DNA from: Branchiostoma lanceolatum
Taxonomy: Eukaryota > Chordata > Leptocardii > Amphioxiformes > Branchiostomatidae
Assembly: GCF_035083965.1 (NCBI RefSeq)
Contig: NC_089738.1
Location: 14,782,734 to 14,846,733 of the forward strand
Direction of reading: 5' to 3'
DNA: 64,000 nucleotides
The notes beneath the pieces were generated by a model. It worked only from the letters and a program-made list of their open reading frames with translations. It was not told the origin of the DNA and searched no databases. Both the position numbers and the translations under genes were made by a program. This document shows, one piece after another, positions 52,901 through 58,306 of the stretch (position 1 is the stretch's first letter; every line of letters begins with the position of its first letter).

Positions 52901-53521
52901 GTGAGTGTCATCTAATGCACATGTATAAATCACAGGATTGAATGAAGGAAGGAAGGAATGCAAGTAAGTGGGTGGGTGGGTGGGTGGGAGGGTGGGTGGG
53001 TGGGTGAATGAAGGAAGGAATGAATCTGTATCTATATACTAGTAGGCAGTATAACTACCATTCAGCGTAACACACCAACTTCAAATTAATGAATGAGTGA
53101 GTGAGTGAGTGAGTGAGTGAGTGAGTGAGTGAGTGAGTGAGTGAGTGAGTGAGTGAGTGAGTGAGCGCGCGCGCGCGCGCGCGCGCGAGAGCGAGCGAGT
53201 ATGAACAAAAGTAAAGAAAGGAAATGATTTTGTGTACCATATCAAGAATCTAAGATCTTGCTTCCATCTCAGCTAAAAGCATATGATCAATAGATTAAGT
53301 TTTGGTAAATAATTCTCACAGCTGAAGACACAAACAAAAAGGCACAGGTGGGAGCACTAAGTAAATCTTGTGAGATGCTTTAGTAGTGAAATTAGGTAAA
53401 CGTTCATTGATTTTCTTCATGGTTATGGCTAAATGAGTGTTTTTCTCTCCAGGTGGCCGAGATCATCAGCCCGGTCGGTGCTGAACAGGTCAACGTCCTG
53501 GGCCTCAGGGTCCTGCCGTAA
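1..53521 (+). CDS. Giant multi-exon vWA-SEA-SEA repeat protein, 3' part of gene
   Basis: This is one spliced gene read from about 146 exons, partial at its 5' end. All inferred introns obey GT-AG and the frame closes at every junction, giving about 8,256 residues to the TAA at 53519-53521. The domain order is (vWA, SEA-like, SEA-like) repeated 19 times, then vWA plus a partial SEA-like domain. vWA exons are phase 1-1; SEA exon triplets run 1-0, 0-2, 2-1, so each domain is a symmetrical phase-1 module, the pattern expected of shuffled extracellular domains. vWA domains usually bind protein ligands, often through a metal (MIDAS) site; SEA domains occur in mucin-like and matrix proteins. Function as a secreted adhesive or matrix protein is inferred. 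I recognise the domains but no specific named gene. Alternative: array copy number may be distorted by assembly. Confidence 0.85.
2061..4226 (+). CDS. Array unit 1: vWA plus two SEA-like domains (reference unit)
   Basis: Exons: A 2061-2618, B 2745-2860, C 3042-3109, D 3249-3391, E 3511-3623, F 3816-3883, G 4078-4226. Residue numbering used in all units counts the first full codon of exon A as 1. The vWA domain spans about 1-186: Cys3 and Cys184 probably form the usual closing disulfide, and MIDAS residues are Asp14, Thr16 and Ser18 (DGTGS), Thr85 (GGYTLTG) and Asp118 (ITDG). SEA-like 1 is about 187-295 with Cys197, Cys248 and Cys258; SEA-like 2 is about 296-404 with no cysteine. N-glycosylation sequons sit at Asn210 and Asn383. 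SEA-like 2 shows the family pattern YTEDLQDTSSQTYVDL. Private change: Gln122His (ISHDDV). Shares tctgtatc in exon B with units 3 and 5. Confidence 0.92.
4344..6511 (+). CDS. Array unit 2: vWA plus two SEA-like domains
   Basis: Exons: A 4344-4901, B 5028-5143, C 5325-5392, D 5532-5674, E 5794-5906, F 6099-6166, G 6363-6511. With units 4 and 10 it forms a distinct subtype: Val302Ile in exon E, Asp343Asn in exon F and several linked intron bases (tgtatatccg before exon D, ctagttc in the F-G intron). The F-G intron has two extra T before the acceptor, making the unit 2,285 bp. Its vWA silent bases match units 0 and 10. Confidence 0.92.
6629..8794 (+). CDS. Array unit 3: vWA plus two SEA-like domains
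   Basis: Exons: A 6629-7186, B 7313-7428, C 7610-7677, D 7817-7959, E 8079-8191, F 8384-8451, G 8646-8794. The protein matches the array consensus with Gln122 and Glu250. It shares tctgtatc in exon B with units 1 and 5, and the rare B-C intron variant accctatttaag only with unit 5, which ties units 2-3 to units 4-5 as a duplicated pair. Confidence 0.92.
8912..11079 (+). CDS. Array unit 4: vWA plus two SEA-like domains
   Basis: Exons: A 8912-9469, B 9596-9711, C 9893-9960, D 10100-10242, E 10362-10474, F 10667-10734, G 10931-11079. Its SEA half looks the same as that of unit 2 in every variant I checked (Val302Ile, Asp343Asn, two extra T before exon G). Its vWA exon instead carries the commoner gggcacc and gacagc bases, so the unit is mosaic, with a switch somewhere in exon A or the following intron. 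Confidence 0.92.
11197..13362 (+). CDS. Array unit 5: vWA plus two SEA-like domains
   Basis: Exons: A 11197-11754, B 11881-11996, C 12178-12245, D 12385-12527, E 12647-12759, F 12952-13019, G 13214-13362. It is the partner of unit 3 by the accctatttaag intron variant and the exon B variant. One base in the E-F intron (cctaagtgg against ccgaagtgg in unit 3) separates the two. Confidence 0.92.
13480..15645 (+). CDS. Array unit 6: vWA plus two SEA-like domains
   Basis: Exons: A 13480-14037, B 14164-14279, C 14461-14528, D 14668-14810, E 14930-15042, F 15235-15302, G 15497-15645. Private change Arg171Ser near the end of the vWA domain (FDSLQDL). Exon D has Glu250Gly (CGGGV). It shares gaacgtgtatccg before exon D and tatacttgag in the B-C intron with unit 7, marking a 6-7 pair. 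Confidence 0.92.
15763..17928 (+). CDS. Array unit 7: vWA plus two SEA-like domains
   Basis: Exons: A 15763-16320, B 16447-16562, C 16744-16811, D 16951-17093, E 17213-17325, F 17518-17585, G 17780-17928. Glu250Gly is present. The SEA half matches unit 6, while the end of the vWA exon (ctcctatct) and the A-B intron (gggattgtacat) match units 8 and 11, so it joins two variant families. Confidence 0.92.
18046..20211 (+). CDS. Array unit 8: vWA plus two SEA-like domains, Ser254Trp
   Basis: Exons: A 18046-18603, B 18730-18845, C 19027-19094, D 19234-19376, E 19496-19608, F 19801-19868, G 20063-20211. Exon D reads CGEGVVWTVQC: Ser254 is replaced by Trp (tcg to tgg) in the strand after the C-D exon junction. 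Only unit 11, exactly 6,849 bp downstream, has the same change and the adjacent intron variant tatgtctg. Confidence 0.92.
20329..22494 (+). CDS. Array unit 9: vWA plus two SEA-like domains
   Basis: Exons: A 20329-20886, B 21013-21128, C 21310-21377, D 21517-21659, E 21779-21891, F 22084-22151, G 22346-22494. Carries Glu250Gly. The silent variant cttctatct in exon A is shared only with unit 12; gaacgtgtgtccg before exon D is shared with units 12 and 13. A private intron base (tttgttctcatc) lies upstream of exon G. Confidence 0.92.
22612..24777 (+). CDS. Array unit 10: vWA plus two SEA-like domains
   Basis: Exons: A 22612-23169, B 23296-23411, C 23593-23660, D 23800-23942, E 24062-24174, F 24367-24434, G 24629-24777. 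It belongs to the unit 2/4 subtype (Val302Ile, Asp343Asn, catgtctcaaag in the A-B intron as in unit 2) although it lies about 18 kb from unit 2. It lacks the two extra T of units 2 and 4 before exon G. Confidence 0.92.
24895..27060 (+). CDS. Array unit 11: vWA plus two SEA-like domains, Ser254Trp
   Basis: Exons: A 24895-25452, B 25579-25694, C 25876-25943, D 26083-26225, E 26345-26457, F 26650-26717, G 26912-27060. By eye it matches unit 8 at every marker, including Ser254Trp and the gggattgtacat intron base. It is the first unit of the repeated three-unit block. Confidence 0.92.
27178..29345 (+). CDS. Array unit 12: vWA plus two SEA-like domains
   Basis: Exons: A 27178-27735, B 27862-27977, C 28159-28226, D 28366-28508, E 28628-28740, F 28933-29000, G 29197-29345. 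The vWA and SEA-like 1 parts match unit 9 (cttctatct, Glu250Gly). The SEA-like 2 introns switch to gagcttgagtg and the two extra T before exon G, shared with unit 13, so the unit is mosaic and 2,285 bp long. Confidence 0.92.
29463..31630 (+). CDS. Array unit 13: vWA plus two SEA-like domains
   Basis: Exons: A 29463-30020, B 30147-30262, C 30444-30511, D 30651-30793, E 30913-31025, F 31218-31285, G 31482-31630. The silent base gacagtgacc in exon A is shared only with unit 14. The SEA part is like unit 12 (Glu250Gly, two extra T before exon G), suggesting a recent single-unit duplication that involved units 12 to 14. Confidence 0.92.
31748..33914 (+). CDS. Array unit 14: vWA plus two SEA-like domains
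   Basis: Exons: A 31748-32305, B 32432-32547, C 32729-32796, D 32936-33078, E 33198-33310, F 33503-33570, G 33766-33914. The vWA exon matches unit 13, but exon D keeps Glu250 and the C-D intron has cgtaaaaacg as in unit 0. Exon G has private Val368Ala (gtg to gcg). Its last, split codon becomes Ser405 instead of Ile because the next exon starts with GT, not TT. One extra A in the F-G intron makes the unit 2,284 bp. Confidence 0.92.
34032..36194 (+). CDS. Array unit 15: vWA plus two SEA-like domains
   Basis: Exons: A 34032-34589, B 34716-34831, C 35013-35080, D 35220-35362, E 35482-35594, F 35777-35844, G 36046-36194. The E-F intron has lost ten bases (gagtgtgctt) between short direct repeats, and the TA tract in the F-G intron is expanded, so this is the shortest unit at 2,280 bp. 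It has a private aatggtcgg base pattern in the C-D intron, and Glu250Gly. Confidence 0.92.
36312..38478 (+). CDS. Array unit 16: vWA plus two SEA-like domains
   Basis: Exons: A 36312-36869, B 36996-37111, C 37293-37360, D 37500-37642, E 37762-37874, F 38067-38134, G 38330-38478. Shares Ala77Ser (AVASIEY) with unit 17, and cttgctgcag before exon E. Private Glu330Lys at the end of exon E (TIKNA). The TA tract in the F-G intron is intermediate in length. Confidence 0.92.
38596..40752 (+). CDS. Array unit 17 (last near-identical unit): vWA plus two SEA-like domains
   Basis: Exons: A 38596-39153, B 39280-39395, C 39577-39644, D 39782-39924, E 40044-40156, F 40349-40416, G 40604-40752. Ala77Ser as in unit 16; private Ser165Tyr in the vWA domain (LLYLDDF). 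From about 40160 the introns diverge clearly (tattttgtc, gaccaacg, a remodelled TA tract with acgtt, shortened F-G intron), yet exons F and G have almost only silent changes. The intron after exon G shares only its first bases with the array. Confidence 0.92.
40896..46000 (+). CDS. Diverged unit 18: vWA (two exons) plus two SEA-like domains
   Basis: Exons: A1 40896-41133, A2 41370-41689, B 41939-42057, C 44100-44164, D 44483-44622, E 45143-45252, F 45502-45557, G 45855-46000; 398 codons. The vWA domain keeps cysteines at both ends, the MIDAS loop DGTGS, GGSTLTG threonine and ITDG aspartate. One phase-2 intron splits it inside the codon before YMGG. SEA-like 1 has the VTFTNDLFNAGSAAYVTLVQQ helix pattern. 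Exon D starts NAGVVVYC, which resembles the SEA GSVVV strand but without serine. Exon phases equal those of the array, showing common descent. The start of A1 follows a strong acceptor (cttatctcccttccag). Confidence 0.85.
42284..42327 (-). ncRNA. Hammerhead-ribozyme-like motif (degenerate), probably within an old retroelement
   Basis: On the minus strand the order is AGTCA, CTGACGA (42322-42316), a perfect 7-bp hairpin AGACAGT/ACTGTCT with loop GGAT (42314-42297), GAAA (42296-42293), C, GTC, TGACT. This fits CUGANGA, stem II, GAAA, a possible NUH cleavage triplet GUC and a 5-bp stem I (AGTCA/TGACT). Departures from a working hammerhead are one extra A before stem II and essentially no stem III. 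Hammerheads with minimal stem III are known from Penelope-like retroelements; assignment to that group is inference. It is probably a fossil. Confidence 0.35.
42612..42988. repeat. Imperfect inverted repeat (85-bp arms), possible fold-back element
   Basis: The arm 42612-42695 (gttcgcagct ... gatgcac) matches the reverse complement of 42904-42988 with about 10 differences, counting two single-base gaps. The spacer is about 208 bp of AT-rich sequence. The similarity fades outside the arms and I do not see a clear target-site duplication. It could be a MITE-like fold-back element or two copies of one repeat in opposite orientation. Confidence 0.6.
44623..46571 (+). other. Other unit 18 introns and the unit 18-19 intron
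   Basis: The introns 44623-45142, 45253-45501, 45558-45854 and 46001-46571 are AT-rich and non-repetitive, apart from a short ggtcat repetition near 46199-46215. I see no RNA gene, no coding frame and no mobile element in them. The A1-A2 intron of unit 19 (46673-47001) is similar. Confidence 0.6.
46572..50370 (+). CDS. Diverged unit 19: vWA (two exons) plus two SEA-like domains
   Basis: Exons: A1 46572-46672, A2 47002-47458, B 47801-47913, C 48385-48449, D 48885-49030, E 49414-49523, F 49913-49977, G 50225-50370; 401 codons. The vWA domain has a fully canonical MIDAS: DGSGS, GGTNTG and VTDG, with cysteines at both ends. Its single intron is phase 0 and lies early, after about 33 codons (TFVSK), unlike units 18 and 20. 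SEA-like exons keep phases 1-0, 0-2, 2-1. The SEA-like domains align by pattern (TFTAELLNPLSVEYSSFSAV; TFTAPLLDPTSTTFLSLVQ) but are weakly similar to the array in sequence. Confidence 0.85.
47459..49912 (+). other. Unit 19 introns, no recognisable content
   Basis: The introns 47459-47800, 47914-48384, 48450-48884, 49031-49413 and 49524-49912 separate the SEA-like exons. All have GT-AG ends and AT-rich interiors. I find nothing else that can be supported. The F-G intron 49978-50224 carries a short atgtt repetition near 50163-50181. Confidence 0.6.
50531..50818 (-). mobile_element. tRNA-derived SINE with intact head and 9-bp target-site duplications
   Basis: The element lies in the intron before unit 20. 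Read on the minus strand it begins with a tRNA-like head with an A box (tggcctaattggtagag, 50807-50791) and a B box (gttcgaacc, 50762-50754). The likely anticodon loop is CTTGCAT, which would be alanine-type (low confidence). A roughly 200-bp unrelated body follows, ending in a T-run. The nine bases agatcaact occur on both sides, at 50522-50530 and 50819-50827, as expected for target-site duplications. The intact duplication suggests a fairly recent insertion. Confidence 0.85.
50874..53521 (+). CDS. Terminal unit 20: degenerate-MIDAS vWA plus truncated SEA-like domain, with stop codon
   Basis: Exons: A1 50874-51227, A2 52083-52286, B 52800-52900, C 53453-53521 with TAA. The vWA coding length is again exactly 558 bp, split by one phase-1 intron inside the ITxG loop. 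The first MIDAS loop is canonical (DGSDS), but the threonine position reads GGDRNLG and the aspartate position ITGG, so two metal-coordinating positions are lost. Cysteines flank the domain. The following SEA-like domain has only the B- and C-type exons; the stop sits where the phase-2 donor would be, so the last third of the domain is missing. No membrane segment or GPI-type tail follows. Confidence 0.82.
51546..51790 (-). mobile_element. Second, older copy of the same SINE family
   Basis: It is in the vWA intron of unit 20 (51228-52082). Collinear matches to the first copy include the gcatagggtggcgcccatctcc block, cccttgggccacaca, caacaggggg, ctctttcccaaatgctgag, and cgtatgcaaggcgaacattctac. 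It is more diverged and lacks most of the tRNA-like A box. I see no clear target-site duplication. Confidence 0.75.
52970..53201. repeat. GGGT, GTGA and GC microsatellites in the last intron
   Basis: The last intron (52901-53452) contains a GGGT-type run at about 52970-53005, a GTGA run at about 53094-53164, and an uninterrupted GC run at about 53165-53187 passing into GAGC. The first can form G-quadruplexes on the plus strand and the GC run can adopt Z-DNA. These are general properties of such sequences; no function is implied. Confidence 0.9.
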
Positions 53522-54272
53522 CTACACCAACGGCTGAACTAATTCCCTTTTGTTACCCCCCCCCCCCCCCCCAACAAAAAAATGTGCTTGCCTGCTGTTA
53601 ACATGCATATTATTTTCTGAGCATCATATAATTACTACTTAACTTTCTTTTTCATTAACATTATAGATACCTAGTATTGCAACTTGCATGTGATTATAAC
53701 CAAGCTGTTGTTGATGTTATGTAGTATTGAAACCTGCATGAAATCAAGCTGTTGTTCATTAGATTTTGCTTAACACTATGTTATTTCTTAGTGTGACTTA
53801 GTCCTATATATCATCTGTGCTAGATCAGTTCAGATAGTTTAGATCCTGTACATTTGGAATCTAATGAAGACAGGGTAGCTGGAGGATGAGATCCACCTGT
53901 TTGGGGAAATACCATCATTATGAACCTTGTGAGGCTTTGGAACAATCTTGAAGAAATGCAAAATTTTTGTAGTCTCACTTGAAGATGCCCTGTTCAATGT
54001 GATATTCCTTAGTTCATAGTTAAAGCAATTACTTTCCAGTAGATACATTTAGCTTTTGTCTTTCCTTTTGATAAAGACTATTACTAGTCTTCACATTGCT
54101 TAGGATTTGAAGTCGCTATCAGTACGTTTGCCAAGATTGTTTCATCCTAGAAGAGTTACCATTCTGAGTTTAGTCATTGATAGCTATGATTTGGGCAGCC
54201 TATCAAGTAGTCGTTTTCTTCAGCAACTTTTTATATAGTCCTTTTATATAGTCCCTTTTAGAACTAAATGAC

Positions 54273-54278
54273 AATAAA
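54273..54278 (+). promoter_or_regulatory. Polyadenylation signal AATAAA (proximal)
   Basis: Canonical hexamer in acaataaagat, about 750 bases after the stop codon, followed by a T-rich stretch. Confidence 0.55.
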
Positions 54279-54337
54279 GATATTTTATCTCTTATAGAGC
54301 AAGAATTGTTATTATGCTTATGCTATGTGGCAGCTGG

Positions 54338-54343
54338 AATAAA
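54338..54343 (+). promoter_or_regulatory. Polyadenylation signal AATAAA (distal)
   Basis: Canonical hexamer in ctggaataaagg, 65 bases after the first. Either or both could serve the giant gene. Confidence 0.5.
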
Positions 54344-54360
54344 GGGTTCTGCAACCAATG

Positions 54361-55359
54361 ACGTTTCCTTCGACCATTTTTGCTTGTTCAAAGGAGAGTG
54401 ATTACTACTGTAGTCTCACCAGAAAGGGCAAATTTTGCACACCGCGGTGCACCACTGCTCTCATTGACAACCGTATTTGGCTGCCTTTGTAGTGGGATTG
54501 CAATTTCTTCTGTATAAAAGTTGACATACCATTCCAACCTTGGTGACCAAGTGCCCCCATAGCTAAAGTACCGTCGCCATCCACTAGGCGGCGCTTCAAT
54601 AATAGCAAGTTGCGATCGGCACTTTGTGGTCTTGAGTTGAAGGAGTAGAGCGTAGGCAATGACGGGGCGGCCCTAGTGCACAGTTAAGTAAAGCAGTTAC
54701 TGTAAATCTATTTATGTTCACGAGCATTTAATTTCTAGCTAATACTTTCTCAATGAAGATGATAAGTGAAACAGTGCAGCAGCAGTGTTGTAACGTCCTA
54801 TTTAATTGCTATTCTGACGATTCATGTGAGACAAAAAGAATATCATCGATTTCAAACGGCAGACGTGTACGGGTAACCTTTACGGTTTTGTTAACAGTCG
54901 GATAGCCGTAAAGGCTGCAGTAGTGTTACGGGATTTGTGTATTTCAGCTTAGTTACACAATGTAACAAATGTCTAGTATACTTCAGTGTAGAAGCGCTTG
55001 CCCTTCTTACGTATAGATACCTAGTCAGTCTGCAGTATTTTTCCGGCGGGAGCGCTTCAGTCTTATACAATGAACGAACACAAACAAGTCCGTGCAAACT
55101 AAAAGCCGCAAAAAAAATAATAATGTCACTCAATCGACATCAGAATAAATATAGATCTTTGCCAGTATTTTCTCTGGACCCTCCTTGGGGATACACTCTT
55201 CCTTTCCCTTTTCCTGACCTTCTCGTACTTCACAGGACATCACAGATCGTCATCTTTGCCAGGAGGACCATCGTCCATACCACTGCTGCTTTATCCCACT
55301 GTGCACCTGAAATACAGAATAACCAGCAGATCATTGCATGACGACGTTAATTCTCTATC
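54361..55359. other. Intergenic stretch with an open region of uncertain meaning
   Basis: I find no confident gene. On the minus strand about 54400-54650 is open in two frames, one with a fair acceptor (cttcaactcaag) and a possible gtgaga donor, but its phase does not fit the minus-strand exons further right. The rest is AT-rich sequence without repeats I can name. Confidence 0.4.
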
Positions 55360-55612
55360 TATTCAAGCCAAGGTGTTCCAAAAATTCACATTTTCCGAGA
55401 ACCATAGTTGAATGGAACTCGTTGTCATCAAGTACAGCAGGAGCATCCTCACTAAGTAGCTTTAAGGAACGGTTGCAGTCAGATATGCAAAGACTAGGTC
55501 TAACAGACCGTTCGGTGTAATATAACCAGCTGCTGTCGCACCTCGTGCCTGCGAAGCTGGTGTGTTACGCCTAATGGCGGTTGTACCGGCTATATAGAAT
55601 ACAGATACAGAA
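55360..55612 (+). mobile_element. 3' end of a non-LTR (LINE) retrotransposon, fragment
   Basis: The frame 55338-55520 contains SKNSHFPRTIVEWNSLSSS followed by SLSSFKERLQ. This is the characteristic C-terminal end of LINE reverse-transcriptase proteins, FPRTI-x-x-WN ... SF-x-x-L. The coding part ends at TAA 55518-55520. It is followed by a short 3' tail ending in an acagatacag-type repeat near 55600. Everything upstream of about 55360 is missing or unrecognisable, so this is a 5'-truncated, dead copy. The clade (CR1/L2-like) is a guess. Confidence 0.65.
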
Positions 55613-55805
55613 ACGATAAAAGCTGTGGTATTGACATACCATGATAATACTGACATTTGTACTTTTGCCCAAAAATAGATCTAGATATTGCAGTTATTGT
55701 TTGTTTGTTTGTTTGTATATTTTTTATAGTTCTTGAGAACAAACAATCTGTATTTGTAAGGCCATAACGACATGAGGATATGCATCATCGATACATGAAA
55801 CTCAC

Positions 55806-56134
55806 CTGACTGACCACCGCTTTCCATGTAGATGTCGATCCTCTTGGTTACCATGGTTACTGTTGTATCCAGTGCTGATGACGTCACCACTGTCGCCGAG
55901 CAGTTCATGATCTTAAAGGAGTGGGTACGGGTGGAAGTCAGTTTTAGCGCAATGCGCAATCCAAGTCATACCATTGTGATTGTTATCCGATATATCAGTA
56001 GCTTAGTAACTTCCTTGCACTCGGCGTGCAGAGCATGAATTTGAGATAATCTGTCGGGAAGGTTGCACCTAAATTTTCAAAAAACTGATGATTTAAACTC
56101 ATTACAAACGAGTTATGCTGTTCATCCACACACA

Positions 56135-56197
<63 letters not shown>

Positions 56198-56482
56198 ACA
56201 CACATACACACACAAACGCTACCGAAAACATAACCTTGGCGAAGGTAAATATATCACAATCAATGGACCACGCGAATCAGCGCATGTAAGTTAGAAGGGA
56301 CGCAAGGCGATGATTTTTACTTACCTCGGTTGGGACTTCACAGATAGCGATGTCCTCTGTCACCAATTTGCTGCAGAGAGGAAGGCAACAAGGACAGCAG
56401 ATGCCTTCGGTCATGGCTGCCTCCCCCCAGTCCGGACAGGTACTGCAGGCCTGCTCTTCCCAGCATGGTATGTTTACGGTAT
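55806..56482 (-). CDS. Two candidate exons of an unrecognised cysteine-rich protein
   Basis: First exon 56482-56325: acceptor caccacccag, then 52 codons containing NIPCWEEQACSTCPDWGE and a CCPCC cluster, ending at the donor GAG/gtaagt (phase 1 to 0). Second exon 55911-55806: acceptor with a good pyrimidine tract (cccactcctttaag), starting IMNCSATVV, 35 codons, ending at a gtgagt donor (phase 0 to 1). The two join in frame and make a symmetrical phase-1 module of about 88 residues, typical of extracellular proteins. About nine cysteines suggest a disulfide-bonded fold. I could not find the flanking exons with confidence and do not recognise the family. It may be a pseudogene fragment. Confidence 0.35.
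56127..56214. repeat. CA microsatellite
   Basis: About 88 bases of CA dinucleotides with a few TA interruptions. It lies between the two candidate minus-strand exons and produces a spurious Cys-Val open frame. Confidence 0.97.
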
Positions 56483-58207
56483 CTGGGTGGTGATTATGTC
56501 GTGTGAGGAACAGGTTTTTGTTATGTCCAACCCAAATTTGATCAAGGCTACCAGACAACCGACACTACAAATGTGTTGCAGTTTTGAAATTGGGAAGAAT
56601 GGCGGAATTGAACGGCAAGGAAGGAAAAATGAAGCTGTAAAGAAACAAAATTGCCGAGACTATATCACCAAATCGAAAGACTTTACACTTGTGTACCTAC
56701 CTCTAGCTTCCACCGTTGTCATTGTGATCAGGATTAACCACGCCCCTAACCCTGTAAAAACTGAAAAAATGAAACCTGTTATAGGGCCTGGGAAATAGCA
56801 GTAAAATCACTTCGATTTGTACCACATAGTTAGTATTTCTATGTTTTATGAAGAAAAAACCTATTCGCTTATATCTATTGAATAGACTTGGCGCGTGACA
56901 TGAACTGGCAGTATAGTAGATGTATTACTTCTCTAGATGTTGACAGGTACTAGTATATCAGCACATTCATAATATAGCACGATATCTAACTTTGAAGTTG
57001 AAACTATGATGGCGACACGTTTGCTTCCAGCGCAGTTTTCTGTGTTAAAATTCGAAGATGGCAAGTTCAGTTTTCCACTTCGTCTATCTACTTGACAAGC
57101 CTTGTTACGTTTGCTGCGTAGCGTCTGATTCGGAGGTAGTGTTCAGATAGCGTTTTCAGTAGAGGGACTTTAGACTTGGCAAAAAAATGCATGTCACTAC
57201 GACTAGGATTATTGAAGGTCACCAATTTTTCTGAACATAACCTCCTTGGATCAAACGTAGTCAATTGGAATATAGTAGAAACAAGAACAGTTTTCATTGT
57301 TCGAGTTTGTTTGAATGCGCAATGATAATCTTTCTGCCAGAAAACTATTTCTCACGCGATGACATGTTCTATCTTCAAAGAAAGAAAGAAACCCTTCACA
57401 GTATATCTGTTATCAAACCTGTAAAAGGCTTCATGTTGAACTTGGGGAGCTTTGATGTACGAAGAGAAGGATGGGACACACTGAAGTCGGCGCCGCCCGT
57501 CTTCAACAAGAACAGAGAACTGCACACAAACTTTGGCTTCAGTCATTCCCAACGTTTATGTACTTTTGGCCTCTCCCACGCTAGACTGTCATTAGCAGAC
57601 CACCACAGAGGTGGGTTTGTGTTCTCGGTGTCATTCATGCTTATCTATGTGAACTTCTCAACATCACGCAAGGAGGAAGTGTCTTGTCTTAAGTTGGGCA
57701 CATCTCCAGGCTTCCACTGCGCCGCCAAACACCAGTTCATCACGTTAACTTCGGTCCCCTGTTAACTCACATAATTGCTATCCGTAGCTGTACACTCGCC
57801 CTCTCCATGGTTTCTTAACCTCAAGTTATGCAAACCTTCAAAAATCATTCGTTATTTGTAACGTTACCGTCAAGCTTCCAGGACGTGTGGCATTCTCCAA
57901 ATTCAGAAAGAAAGAAAGAAGAACGCTTTTTGCCACATGTACGTCTCAATTTGTTTTATTGTTACGTTTTAGACAGATTTTGATGCTGACATTAACATCA
58001 AAGTTGTTTGTAACTTATGTAATACATTCTTCAAAATGCGTTTTTACCAGAAAGAAGCCTAAATGACAAAGACTTGTGGCTCCTCCCTTGTTTTGACCCC
58101 TATCTACTACTTTGATGTACCTTTTGAATTGCCAATGATCCTCATTCCGAAATGACAATCACGGAACAAGGTCACAGAAGGTCACTCTCACACTGATTAT
58201 ATCAGAC
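56483..58207. other. Mostly unassigned region with one long open frame
   Basis: The plus frame 57265-57765 is open for 166 codons but matches no family I know. The opposite strand over 57758-57395 is also mostly open, broken by one TAG and one TGA, and contains KLPKFNMKPFTG, which recalls the start of BEL/Pao-type gag regions. A decayed retroelement on the minus strand is possible; I do not call a gene. The remainder is AT-rich without recognisable features. Confidence 0.3.
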
Positions 58208-58306
58208 ATGGCCGCCATCAGCTCTGATCACGTGACATGAGTCAGTGAACAGAAACAGTGGCTTCATTCAAAGGTTTCAAACATGAACACCGTGGCGTCC
58301 GACAAG
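58208..58306 (+). promoter_or_regulatory. Candidate promoter motif cluster and possible first exon
   Basis: Within 37 bases lie ATGGCCGCCAT (58208-58218, YY1-like), TCACGTGA (58228-58235, an E-box of the TFE/USF type) and TGAGTCA (58238-58244, AP-1-like). An ATG at 58283 with A at -3 opens MNTVASDK, followed by a possible donor AAG/gtcagt at 58307. I could not find the next exon, so this is only a suggestion. Confidence 0.25.

Larger units (their letters stand above)
53522..54360 (+). other. 3' untranslated region of the giant gene
   Basis: No plus-strand coding frame or exon with plausible splice signals follows the stop. A run of 17 C lies at 53556-53572. A diverged tandem duplication with 50-bp spacing starts at 53672 and 53722 (tagtattg ... 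aagctgttgtt). Two AATAAA signals follow, so the UTR is about 770-840 bases, depending on which is used. Confidence 0.65.

Noticed and set aside
53055..53240. Minus-strand frame rich in THSLTHSL repeats
   Set aside because: Translation of the GTGA/GC microsatellite.
53522..54360. A hidden D-type exon downstream that could complete the last SEA-like domain
   Set aside because: I found no acceptor followed by an open frame in the right phase before the polyadenylation signals.
55995..56231. Cys-Val repeat protein on the minus strand
   Set aside because: Translation of the CA microsatellite.
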